The notes under the pieces: generated by a model
What the model saw: only the letters and a program-made list of their open reading frames with translations
The model's database searches: none
Told to the model about the DNA's origin: nothing
Part shown: piece after piece, positions 36,844 through 48,233 of the stretch
How the letters are laid out: every line of letters starts with the position of its first letter
Position numbering within the stretch: position 1 is the first letter of the stretch
Made by a program: the position numbers and the translations under genes
Assembly (NCBI GenBank): GCA_032622095.1
Contig: CP136062.1
Location: 199,149,887 to 199,213,886, forward strand
Reading direction: 5' to 3'
DNA length: 64,000 nt
DNA from: Siphonodentalium dalli
Taxonomy: Eukaryota > Mollusca > Scaphopoda > Gadilida > Siphonodentaliidae

Positions 36844-37334
36844 TTAATTCGCGTGGCCTTGTCATCTCAGCTATATGATGTCTTTCTTGTTGGGAAACCA
36901 ATCGTCAATACTATAGGGGAGAGCAGCACAATGGCCTGGTATGCATATATACATGTATATAAGAGTGTTTGATTTAAAATATCTGACGAAGTGAGTTCAC
37001 GTTTTCGTCGCCGATGGATTCGTAATAGTGGAGTCGCTTAAGCCACAATAATGGAAGAATCGTTCACTTCTGGATAGAAGCACCAAACTTCGAACATATA
37101 TTGTCCAATATATCCCTGATCATAATCCAGCTGGTTCCAGAATTCGGTTAAGTGGAACCCGTTAAATTCAAGATAGCGCCCAACATGGCCGCCGTTTTTC
37201 AGACGGGTCACTAAATCAGTTTGATGCAAATTATAGTGATACAGTCTTGTCATATGTATACAAATGTAGACATTTTTGTGAAGATAAGATAAAATTCCAC
37301 CATTATACAATGCATTATATGGTAAAATTGGAAC

Positions 37335-38450
37335 TCACCGTCCAAGATGGCCGTCAAAATGGCAGCTGGAAGTGGAAAATTAGATTTGTTCTCCAATATC
37401 TTTAAGATCAGTTTATGCTGTTTGGTACTGGTTGATAATTGTGACTTTATGTTGGATTGATCATGTTAACTGACAATTGGAGCAATGAAATGTGCCATTC
37501 ATGGTGTCAGAAACCTTTCTAATCCCTCAAAAATTCGATTTTATAGAAAGCGGTATAAAATGTTACCAAAAATCACCATTGTGATTTCTAGTCATATTTC
37601 ATCAAGAAAAGGGCAGAACTGTGAAATTTTAGTGAAACATTCCATTTCTTATGCATATTCCAATCCATTAGTACCAAAATTGTCACTTTGGCTCAAAATG
37701 GCTGCAAAAATGGCGCCCAAAATGGCAGCCGGAAGTGGAAAATTTGATTTGTTTTTTCTAATGTCTTTAAGATCAGTTTTTGCTGTTTGGTACTGGTTGA
37801 GAATCGTGACTTTATGTTGTATCTTTCATATTAACTGACCATTGGAGCAATGAAATATGCCATTCATGAGATCATAAACCCTTTCTGATCCCTCAAAAAT
37901 TCGATTTTACAGAAAGTGGTATACAATTTTACCAAAAATTACCATTGGGATTTCTAGTCATATTTCATCAAGAAATGGGCAGAACTGTGCAATTTTAGTG
38001 AAGCATTCCATTTTTTATGCATATTCCAACTCATTAGTACAAAAATTGTCACTTTGGCTCAAAATGGCGGCCAAATTGGCAGCGGAAGTGGAAAATTTGA
38101 TTTGTTTTCTCTAATATCTTTAAGATCAGTTTATGCTGTTTGGTACTGGTTTAGAATTCTCACTTTATGTTGTATTATTCATGTTACTGACCATTGGAGC
38201 AATGAAATATGCCATTCATGAAGTCAGAAACCATTCTGATCTCTCAAAAATTCGATATTACAGAAAGCGGTATAACATTTTCCCCAAATCACCATTGTGA
38301 TTTATAGTCATATTTCATCAAGAAATGGGCAGAACTGTGCAATTTTAGTGAAACATTCCATTTATTATGCATATTCCAACTCATTGGTTCCAAAATTGTC
38401 ACTTTGGCTCAAAATGGCTGCAAAAATGGCGGCCAAAATTGGAAAAATGG
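37335..38450 (+). repeat. ~355-bp tandem repeat, three copies in the left arm
   Basis: The landmark GAAGTGGAAAATT appears near 37370, 37733 and 38086, and each unit contains TTGTCACTTTGGCTCAAAAT-type sequence and TTTCATCAAGAAA. Each carries one to three AAAATGGC or AAGATGGC motifs. A diverged inverted copy lies at about 41450-41830. Confidence 0.85.
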
Positions 38451-38939
38451 TAAATATTGCTCATGCTGCGTGCCATGCAACCACATACAAGTTGTGGTTG
38501 ATGTCAAAGTTTGAATATTATGTGTTATATAGATTGAATACTAACATTTCTTATGCACCTAACAAGTTAATTTTTTATGTATATCTCAAACATTATTCTC
38601 TGCTGTTCCGAAAAGGTAGTAAATTGTGACCTACTGGGTTATTAAACATGTTACTTAATCAAGTGAAAACTATAGGTTCTATTATTGTCGCCCCAGTACA
38701 TTATGAGGCATGACAAATTCATTTTAAAGGATGCAGTATGGAATTTTGCCTAAAAAACTTCTTTTGAGATTATGGCCATGTTTCTGAAGGGAAATGGGCA
38801 TGTACGCCATGCAGAACAAAGAAACTGGGCTGAGCGGGACCAATAGATGTTGCTACTCTCACAAATTAGCGTCAACAAACTAGCGTCAAAAGTTATCAAC
38901 ATTGATCAACTTAATACATGATGCTTGTAAAAATGGTAG

Positions 38940-40720
38940 TCAGTGAGTGACTTTGTGGTCACAGATGATGTAAATATGTATACATGAAATATAATCACAA
39001 ATGGTGTGACTAGTTATACAAGGAGTGTCTATATGGTCATGTGTGTGGTATTTATGGTGAGATGCAGGTAAACAAGGAGTGCTAATGCATGAGGTGAATA
39101 GGTATACGTGGAGTGGCTGTATAGTCACTGAAGTGATGTATGGGTATAACACGAGTAGGTACATTCCATCCGTGTGTTGTTTATGTATATGTGGAGTGAC
39201 TTTATGATCATGTGTGGAATGTACAGGTGTACATTTGGTGGCTTCATTTTCATGGATGGGTGTATATGTATACATGTGTTGGTTGCATGAAAATGGGTGG
39301 GGTGTATGGATACATAAGGAGTGGTTGTATGCGTATGGGTATAATAATTATAGGTGTACGTGGAACGGTTGTATGGTCATGGTTGTTGAAATGTATATGC
39401 ATACATGCATAGATGGATGGTCATTGGCGAGCGTGTTGGTATATATGAAGTGGCATTGTGATCTTAGGTGTATATGGTATGTATGTGCATCTTTGCTGTT
39501 GGTGTATTGTCATTAGGGGATATATATGTATACAGGGAGTCGCTGTATGATCATGGATCGGATGTATGAGTATACAACGAATGGCTGAATTGTCATGTGT
39601 GAGGTGTATATATGCAAGTCTGGAGTATACAAATGACCACGTGTTATTGGTGTATCCATTCAATGCTGATGTGTAGATGTATACACTACATAACCCTATG
39701 GCCATGTGTGGGGATGTATATGTATATCGTGAGTGGCTATATGCCACGTATGTGGAAAATAGGTATGAGGGAGATACCATATGGTCGATGGTGCTGTGGT
39801 GTAAGGTATGTCTTGAAGGATTTATGGCAATTAGTGAGGTGTATACGAACAACTGGAGTGACTCTATGGTCATGAGTGGGGTGTATATGCATATCTTGAG
39901 TGGCTATATGGTCATGCGTATACACGGAGTGACCGTATGGCCAATGGTGAGGTGATGTGCTGGGTATTGGTATGTCTTGAAAGCTGCATGGCCACTGGTG
40001 AGGTGTATATGTATACCTGGAGTGACTTTATAGGCATGGGTGGGGTGCATATGCATATATTTAGTGGCTATATGACCATTGGTGCGGCCAATATGTGTAT
40101 ATGGAATAACCATATGGCCAATGGTGATGTGAATTGGTAAACAATGATTGACTATATGACCACGAATGTGGTTATGAGTATACAACGAGTGGCTGAATTG
40201 TCATGAGTGAGGTGTATATGCACGCATGTGTGTATGAATGGTCGTGTGAGCGGGGTATTGGTATATATGGAACGTATGTGTGGCCATTGGTGATGCGTAT
40301 ATATGTACTTGGAGTGACTCTATTGTTATGGGTGTGGTGTATATGTAGAGCTTGAGTGACTACATGGCCATGGGTGTGGCAAATATATACATGGAGTAAT
40401 TGTATGGACAATGGTGAGGCGAATATGTATACATGAAGTGAATGTATGATCATGAATGTGGTGTAGAGCTATATATAGAGTGAGTATACGGTCGTGGGTG
40501 AGGCGTAGAAGTATACATGCATGGCGACTTGTGACTATATAGTCAAGTGCGTGGTGTACGGTTATACCTAAATATGGCTGTACGATCATGGATGAAGTGT
40601 GTGTGTAAAAAAACAAGTGGCTACATGATCATTTATGTGGTGTGTATGTATATATGGAGCGAGTGTATGGTCATGGGTGGGTTGTACATGTGTAAATTTG
40701 AGTGGGTATCGATTTACACA
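38940..40720 (+). repeat. Degenerate ~42-bp minisatellite forming the foldback loop
   Basis: Repeated phrases are GGTGTATATGTATACATGGA, GTGACTGTATGG and TCATGGGTG, with spacings of about 40-43 bases, roughly 40 units. The units are much diverged and strongly purine/pyrimidine skewed (G and T on this strand). Open frames on both strands arise from the repeat and are not genes. Confidence 0.8.
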
Positions 40721-42196
40721 ATAACTCAGGGACATGTTAATCGATATAGAGGTAATGTCAGAGAGTTCTACATCCTGATGGTGGTTTATATGCACAATGG
40801 GGGAAACGGTTTTCCTGACATTAGTCATTTCGATGCCAATGAGCCACAATTGTATTGTCGTAGCCTCATAATAATGCCCCTTTCGGTTCAGTTTCAAGTG
40901 CTGTCCATTTCCGTACAAAAAACATGGTCAGAATCCCAAAAGAAGTTTTTGGCAAAATTCCGTACTACATCGTTTATAATTAATTGTCATGCCTCATAAG
41001 TAACATGGTTAATACGAAGTGAATCACAATTTGCTACCTTTTCGGAACATCAGAGAATAATATTCCGGATATATATGAAAAATAATTTGTTTTACCAAAT
41101 TTGGTTGGCATTTTGCAAACCATCTTGAGTAATTTTGTCCAAAAACAGATAAGTGTGACTCATTTAAGACAGATCAAGACAATAAATATCTTCGATACAA
41201 TTTTACTTGAAAATATTGTCTTAACCTGGAGGTTAATTTATGCCGATTTTGATGTCAAGTTTGTGATAGAAAAATCCAATAATTCTGGTAATTTCAGTGT
41301 TTAAAATAGTAACAATTAACCAAGGTGCATCAGAAATGGTAGTATTCAATATATATACGACTGAATAGTCAGTTTTTCATCAACCACAACTGATATGCGG
41401 TTGCATGACTCGCTGGGGCAATATTTACATTTTTCCATATTCTGGGTGCTATTTTGGCTGCTATTTTGAGCCAAATTGACAATTTGGGTACAATTGAGTT
41501 GGAAATATTCATAAGAAATGGAATTTGTCACTTAGATTGTTCAGTTCTTCCCATTTCTTGACGATATATGACTAGAATCCAAATGGTGATTTTTTGTAAA
41601 TTTTTATATCACTTTCTGTAAAATCGAATTTTTAAGGGATCGGAGTTGGCAGGGAGCCCACGAATGGCATATATCATTGCTTTAATGTTCAGTTAATATG
41701 ACCAATACAAAATAAAGTTGCAATTCTCTAACAGTTCCGACAAGCAGGAACTGATTTGAAAGATATTAGTGAAAAAACGTTATTTTTTTTAATTTTAGCG
41801 TCCATTATGGCGGCCATTTTGGATTATCATAGACAAATTGAATGTAGATACAAATGCGGACATCCATGGTATCGCTTCGACAATCGCCAATGTCTATATA
41901 TCATTTAATATAGCCATTATATTCGATACAAAATAGATACCCCTAAATCTAAATCGAAATGTCAAGGTCAATTTGAAGGTCAAGGGGTCACCAGAAACCT
42001 GGAACCAGCTAACTGGTTGATGAGTACGACATACCCAACCAACCCTGAAAGTTTCATGCTTCTATCCAAAAGTGAACGATTTTTCGTTAAGCGACTCCAC
42101 TATAAACAGTGGTGTGAGTGAAGAAAAATATTATTGAACGTTTTAATCGTCATGTTTGAAACTCACACCAGTTCCGATCCCTTTCGGACATAGCGC

Positions 42197-43238
42197 CAGG
42201 GACGTGGCTAGAGGGCCTCCGTTGGGGGAGGGGGTGTCCACCTTCTGAAATTCCAACTGCAACCCCCTTCAATCAGAATCAGACCAAACACAAGTTTTGC
42301 ATAATTCCATTTGCACCCCCCCCCCCCCTTGCACCTAAGTGCTCAGGCCTACTATCCTATATATTCATAAACCATGGTTCTATATTCCCGGTATGAGAAC
42401 ATTGAGAAATTTAAAACTGAAATATTGCATAAATCCTAACATCTAGAGGTCTAACTCCAGACAGAAATGCACACGGCTATGGGCAAGAGACCAGGACACA
42501 TCGGGCTGACCATGGCTGTTCGGCCCGGTGTGAGAACATTTTGATAAACTATACAATAAAATCGTAAATCCTAGCATCTAGACTGGCCTCAACTGAAGCT
42601 TTCATATAGTGTTGGAAATTTCAAACCTCATATATACTGCCCCTCAGGTTGGGAAATTCTCCAACTGATGACCATTTCAGTCCACAGGTGTATTGGCCAT
42701 GGGGGAGAGAAAATGAAACACTGGTTTGGCCAGGTGTGCGAAAATTTTGAAATCTGAACAAGAAAATCGCAAAATTCTAGCATCTAGACTAGCCTCAAGA
42801 CTTCCTAGAGTTGGAAATTTCAAACATATCACCCCCACTTAGGTTGGAAAATTTCCAACTGATGACAATGTTGACCAAATGTATGACAATATTGTTTTCT
42901 TAAATTAACTAGCAGTTTTTGACTGGCCACGGGGGAGGGACCAGGAACACAAGCTTTCCAAGTGTTGGAAACTTCCAACCTGTCACCCCCATCTAAGGTT
43001 GGAATACTTCCAACTGATGACCATTTCAGTCCAAAATTTTGACAAAAAATAGGAAAATATCCAAATATTGGTCCAAAAATAATTAATCCCCGCCCCCAAT
43101 AAATTGTTTGAAAATCAAACTACAAGAACATTTTCAACCTATTGTTGGTGTGAAATTTCCAACTAATGTTTTGGCAGGTATGAAATTTCCAACTGTTGAA
43201 AATTTGGACCAAACCCCTCCCCTGTCGCCACGTCTCTG
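42197..43238. mobile_element. hAT-like non-autonomous element with internal repeats
   Basis: The ends are CAGGGACGTGGC and, inverted, CAGAGACGTGGC (43227-43238). A CAG start is usual for hAT ends. The flanking octamers CATAGCGC and CATATCAT agree at only five positions, so a target duplication is doubtful. The interior has a degenerate ~205-bp tandem repeat with CTAGCATCTAGACT (near 42572 and 42777) and GGTTGGAAAATTTCCAACTG-like units. No transposase. Confidence 0.55.
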
Positions 43239-44139
43239 CATATCATTCATACTGTGTTCACTTCATTGTGTATTTGTGTCGAGGCCTAGCTCACGCTGGA
43301 TAAACAGAAAATGGTTGCGAGGAACCTGCATTAAATACTTTCTCTGAAACAAAATGATTCGAATTCAGAACATTAACTTTTTACCAACTCCATTAAGTGT
43401 ATAGAACTTCATTTTAGGGGAGAATAGATATCTACATTTAGTATATGTAAGAGTAAATTGTTCCTTTAAATGTTGTGTTATATTTTGAGTATTCGGTTCG
43501 CGTTTGGTCACCGAAGTTATACAATAAACAAAGTGGAGTATTTTTCTATATAGACGGGGTTCTGGTGTACCTCTCTCTATACCTGTACCAAATACGACAA
43601 AAATGTAGGCACATGTTTATATTATCTAACTTTAAGCGTGATTCAAGTATATTTCAGGCAAGTATCCGCTATCCAAAGGTATGCACAATTGAAACAATAA
43701 TATGACTAAACTATCTGCATATAAACCGGGGATTTCGTTGCTTAGGAAACATTCATACAGTTGGCAAAATTTGCCTGCCATGTCTTTGAATGTTTTTTCG
43801 ATTATCAGATCATTGAAATGCCACGAGTTATAGCACGACTGATTTTTGCCATACATGTATATTCGACGGCCCATTTCGGACAATATAGTTTTCCACAGAA
43901 GCCACACCCACAACGGTAGTAATGACCACTTGCTATGCTTTTATATTGAACTCCTTGCTCAAATTAACAATTAAATTTAAATTAAATTTTTTTAATTCCA
44001 CAAAACATTTGAATGTTTTCGGTTGTATAACAACTTATGGAATTCTATATTGATCTCACTACACATGTTATTAAATATTGGGCATGAGCATTTGCGTAGT
44101 TATGAGCATTTTATACGTAGTTTGTCGTTCGGTTACGTA
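43239..44139. other. No recognisable feature
   Basis: Open frames up to about 93 codons on both strands lack any motif or conserved pattern. Confidence 0.4.
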
Positions 44140-44412
44140 GCGTTTTTCCGAAGACCCATAACTCCGAAGGTCCGATTCTCCGAAGGTCAGATTCTCCGAC
44201 GCCCCGATTCTCCGAAAGCCCATAACTCCGAAGTCCCGATTCTCCGAAATCCCATAACTCCGAAGACCCATTACTCCGAAGGCCTATAACTCCGAACGCC
44301 CATAACTCCGAAGGTCTATAACTCCGAAGGGCCGATTCTCCGAAGGTCCGATTATCCGAAGGTCCGATTCTCCGAAGATCATGTTTTATCGCTTATTAAA
44401 TAGTATACAGTC

Positions 44413-44688
44413 CAGTGGCGGGGTCAATGGGGCCCTAGGGAAGACCGCCCCCAAAAAACATGTCAAATGTCATGTAAACGTCAGGAAATCCCTCCTAGGC
44501 ATTCAAATATTCACAGTGTTCCTGCCCAGGGGAGCCCCCGGACCAACGATTGGGGGCGACCCCTCCCATGTATGCGCTCCCCAAATCAGGCCTTCGTGAT
44601 ATGCTTTCGGCATATCATATGCATGATATATCCCCCACATATGCTAATTAATGTGCACCCCTAAATGGGAACCCTGGCTCCGCCACTG
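44413..44688. mobile_element. hAT-like MITE in left arm
   Basis: Starts CAGTGGCGGGGTCAATGG and ends AACCCTGGCTCCGCCACTG. CAGTGGCGGA-type ends are characteristic of a widespread hAT family. The flanks do not show a clean 8-bp duplication. Confidence 0.65.
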
Positions 44689-44841
44689 GTGTGCACCGGG
44701 TATATTATAACGAAACGCTGCAAGAATGTCAGAGTAGCCTATAACATGCACAGGGGCGACACGTTCTTCCCCGTTCACCCCTGTACATTTTACTCTGGCA
44801 TCTCATGGGCCAACGTAACGTTATAGTATCTGGTGTATAGT

Positions 44842-45032
44842 CAGTGGCGGGCCAGGATTCCCATTTAGGTGGGGCAGTAGGAACAGTTTGAATATTTTGA
44901 TGCCCCGTGAACGATTTCCGGGCGTTTACATGACATTGGACATGTTTTGGTAGGGGCCCATATTGTCTGAAATAGCAAGTAGAGGTTTAATGGGGGCAGT
45001 GGGAATTTTGGGACCCCTTGGCTTCGCCACTG
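44842..45032. mobile_element. hAT-like MITE in right arm
   Basis: Starts CAGTGGCGGGCCAGGATTCC and ends CCCTTGGCTTCGCCACTG. It mirrors the 276-bp copy in the other arm but is 191 bases, so an indel separates the arms. Confidence 0.65.
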
Positions 45033-45396
45033 GACTGTACACTCTTTAGTAAACGATAATACCCCGATAAAACAAAATCTTCGGAGAATCGGACCTTCGG
45101 AGAATCGGAACTTCGGAGTTATGGGCCGTCGGAGAATCGGGCCTTCGAAGTTATAGGTCTTCGGAGAATCGGCCCTTCGGAGTTATAGGTCTTCGGAGTT
45201 ATAGGTCTTCGGAGAATCGGCCCTTCGGAGTTATGGGCTTTCGGAGAATCGGATCTTCGGAGTTATGGGCCGTCGGAGAATCGGGTCTTCGGAGTTATGG
45301 GCCGTCGGAGAATCGGGTCTTCGGAGTTGTGGGCCGTCGGAGAATCGGGTCTTCGGAGTTGTGGGCCTTCGTAGTAATAGGTCTTCGGAAAACCGG

Positions 45397-46891
45397 TCTG
45401 ACACCTGTCGTTCATATCCCAGAACACTACAGCCTCTACGACGATTTCATTGTTAGAATGTCATGACAACATGCGAACGTGCTGTACCATCTGTCGCATA
45501 ACCATGCAGCTATCATATTAGTGCAACTGGGGCATAAGCAATAATGGGAGATACTGATGATTGCGAAGGCTAAAATTCCATATCCAATCCCTCAGACTTA
45601 TACTGGTCCTGATAATTGTGTGTTGATAAAATCTCTGACAGTAAGCGGGCCCATAAAAGGAAGGAAGGCGAGCTATCAATAAAACTAATGATTGTGTTTA
45701 TCTTTGACAAGACACCTATTTGTTGAGCGTGCCTGTTGCGGCGTCTATTAGTTGTTCATATGCGTGCAGGCTAAATTTCTTTCCCATGTTTCCGGTATTT
45801 CCAATTATCAAAGAGGCGGTTAATGCTCTGTTCACATATGCTTCTGTAGAATTATAATCCTCATATTATCGCAAGGGACAGGAAAGACAAATTGAATTTC
45901 ATCGGTACTTAAGCTAGTAGTGGCACGAGTGATATTATATAAGTTATCATGTCTCCATTTACACTCGTATTGCGTGCTACTGAGATGGGGACAATTGCCA
46001 TCACCCGGTGCATGCGAATCGGATGGTGGCATCTGTTCTGTCGAGTTTTGTACTACGCTATGCCAGTAAAATGTAGTCACACCGGATTTGTTTCATATTT
46101 ACACTCAAACATGCATTCGCGCTGCGGAAATTGACTGCTGATTGGTTGAATCGCATCATGTGACGTCGCGCGCAAGACCCAACGTGTCTAAAAATAAAAC
46201 GCGACAAACATATACCTGTATTTTACATTGTTGTTTCCGAGTTTCCGATCGAACCACTTTACAAATATGACACATGCACATGCAATCTTTTACCATGTAC
46301 ATGTACAATGAATGTTTCCCCAACTATAGAAGTCAGTGTGTAGTTTTCAGTTAAACTAAAAGGTCGAAATCGTATGTTTTGAACCCTCACTTTAAGATAA
46401 AACAAAAACTAAAACGGGACAGTGTTGCATGGAGGACAACATACACTACACTATACTAATTTCTCGACAAAGCTATTATCTGAATACAATATATAATGCA
46501 CTTTACCAATCACCATCGACTTAATGGATTACCTTGCGCGTGTGTAATTCTGCTTCGCTGGGTTGTGCGATAATTAATGGAGTATATCGAGCGGTAAAAT
46601 ATTGCTTGCTCATTGTGAGAAAAAAAACCCCGATGGGTGTTTAATCTTGACAGTGAGAAATGAGCTCGGCATTTGTAGGTTTCACCAAACATACAACAAT
46701 TTAATCGGAATTTATTATGTTGTATGCCATTATAGCAAATGGGATGTCGGGCCTGGTAACTTAAGACGGGCGCACGTACACCATACCGGCTCTCTGAGTT
46801 ACTGGCAGAAATAAACCATTATAAAGAGTCGACTTGTAACTGAAATGGGATTTTCGGCTATCTATATGGGTCAACCATACTAGTTAAGTTA
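45397..46891. other. No recognisable feature
   Basis: Unique-looking sequence. Small open frames only. TGACGTC at about 46161 matches a CRE core but is a single occurrence. Confidence 0.35.
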
Positions 46892-47262
46892 GTACAGTAC
46901 AAGGCCCGTGGTTTTTTCAAAACCACGCGTGGCCAACATTTTAACACGGAAAAAACACGGAAAAATCGCGCGTGGTCTTAGCGTGGTCAACTTCAGAAAA
47001 TGGCCAGCGTGTTCAAAAACGGTTTGAACACGGCGTGTACATGCCGTGGTCATCCGAGTTCACGCCGTGGTCATCCGTGTTGAAGTCGTGTTCTTAGCGT
47101 GATCAATTACGGCAAAATGGCCAGCGTGTTCAAAAACGGTCTGAACACGGCGTGTACATGCCGTGGTCATCTGAGTGCACGCCGTGGTCATCCGTGTTGA
47201 AGTCGTGTTCACGGCGTGTTAATAGCGTGGTCAGCCGTGTTTACGGCGTGGTCTGCACCCCA

Positions 47263-47450
47263 ATGCAGAGCGGCACCTACTCTTTTCAGGGACAGTGCGG
47301 GAGGTGTGAATAATCCGCGACATCAAAGAGTTGCCGCAGTATTACTTGCGGTAGGATTTTTTCGGGTATATTTGGCCCGGATTGATTTCGTCAGTGAATA
47401 AAGAATTGTCAGATAAAATCTTTTATAATAAAAAACAATTTCATATATTG

Positions 47451-47501
<51 letters not shown>

Positions 47502-48233
47502 CATATTTGTTTATCTGTGTCTATGGCCTTTATATCCGTGTCATGTTTTGTTGTCGCATTTTATTTTAGTTGGCATTAATATTTTCTTGTGTTTGTTAAT
47601 ATTACATGTACGCAAATGGTTTCGGTAGTTTGTGCGGCGATATCGTGTTCTAACAAATGGCAGAAAAATTGGATATAACATTACAAAAATTCATAAGTTA
47701 AAGACATATTATGCACTCTGAGTGTACTCCGTGGTCATCCGTGTTGAAGTCGTGTTCATGCCGTGGTCATCCATGTTAATAGCGTGGTCAGCAGTGTTTA
47801 CCCCGTGGTCTGCATCCCATTGCAGAGAGGCACCTACTGTCTTCAGGACAGAGCGGGAGGTGTGAATAATCAGCGACATCAAAGAGTTGCCGCAGGATTA
47901 CTTCCGGTAGGCTTTTTGGGGGTATATTTGGCCCGGATTGATTTCGTCAATGAATAAAGAATTGTCAGATAAAATCTTTTATAATAAAAAACAATTTCAT
48001 ATATTGAAGTATATATGCATATTTGTTTATCTGTGTCTATGGCCTTTATATCCGTGTCATGTTTTGTTGTCGCATTTTATTTTAGTTGGCATTACTATTT
48101 TCTTGTGTTTGTTCATATTACATGTACGCAAATGGTTTCGGTAGTTTGTGCGGCGATATCGTGTTCTAACAAATGGCTGAAAAATTGGATATAACATTAC
48201 AAAAATTCATAAGTTAAAGACATATAATGCACT
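47263..48233 (+). repeat. Tandem duplicate of a ~430-bp block
   Basis: The block from AGAGCGGCACCTACTC to AAAGACATATTATGCAC (47263-47715) recurs at about 47825-48233 with few changes. The first copy contains a TA dinucleotide run at 47455-47498 that is absent from the second. A CGTGGTCA cluster separates the two. Confidence 0.85.
47455..47498. repeat. (TA)n microsatellite
   Basis: About 22 TA units. The neighbouring duplicate block reads only AAGTATATATGCAT at the same place, so the run expanded after duplication. Confidence 0.9.

Larger units (their letters stand above)
37025..42104. mobile_element. Large foldback element with minisatellite loop
   Basis: Several blocks of the left side recur inverted and in mirror order on the right. 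TAGTGGAGTCGCTTAA (37026) answers TTAAGCGACTCCACTA (near 42088-42103), followed inward by GTTCACTTCTGGATAGAAGC. The sequence near 38443-38540 answers 41340-41440, and 38590-38820 answers about 40905-41060. The arms differ: the left has three ~355-bp tandem units, and the right has about 270 extra bases near 41060-41330. Between the arms lies a ~42-bp degenerate minisatellite. There is no transposase, and no target duplication was recognised. The design recalls foldback elements such as FB or Galileo, but the ends are not ones I know. Confidence 0.75.
44140..45396. mobile_element. Foldback element with minisatellite arms and a MITE in each arm
   Basis: The left arm (44143-44380) is made of 15-16 base units such as TCCGAAGGTCCGATTC and TCCGAAGACCCATAAC; the right arm (45079-45395) is the same array inverted. 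Inward the symmetry continues: ATGTTTTATCG and TATACAGTCCAGTGG on the left are mirrored by TGGACTGTACAC and CGATAAAACA on the right, and GGTATATTATAACGAAACG by CGTAACGTTATAGTAT. The centre near 44770 is itself an inverted repeat around GCACAGGGGCG. The whole 1.25 kb is close to a single imperfect palindrome. Confidence 0.8.

Noticed and set aside
38940-40999. Open frames up to 150 codons rich in Tyr, Met, Thr and His on both strands
   Set aside because: They are translations of the degenerate 42-bp minisatellite, open on both strands because of its composition.
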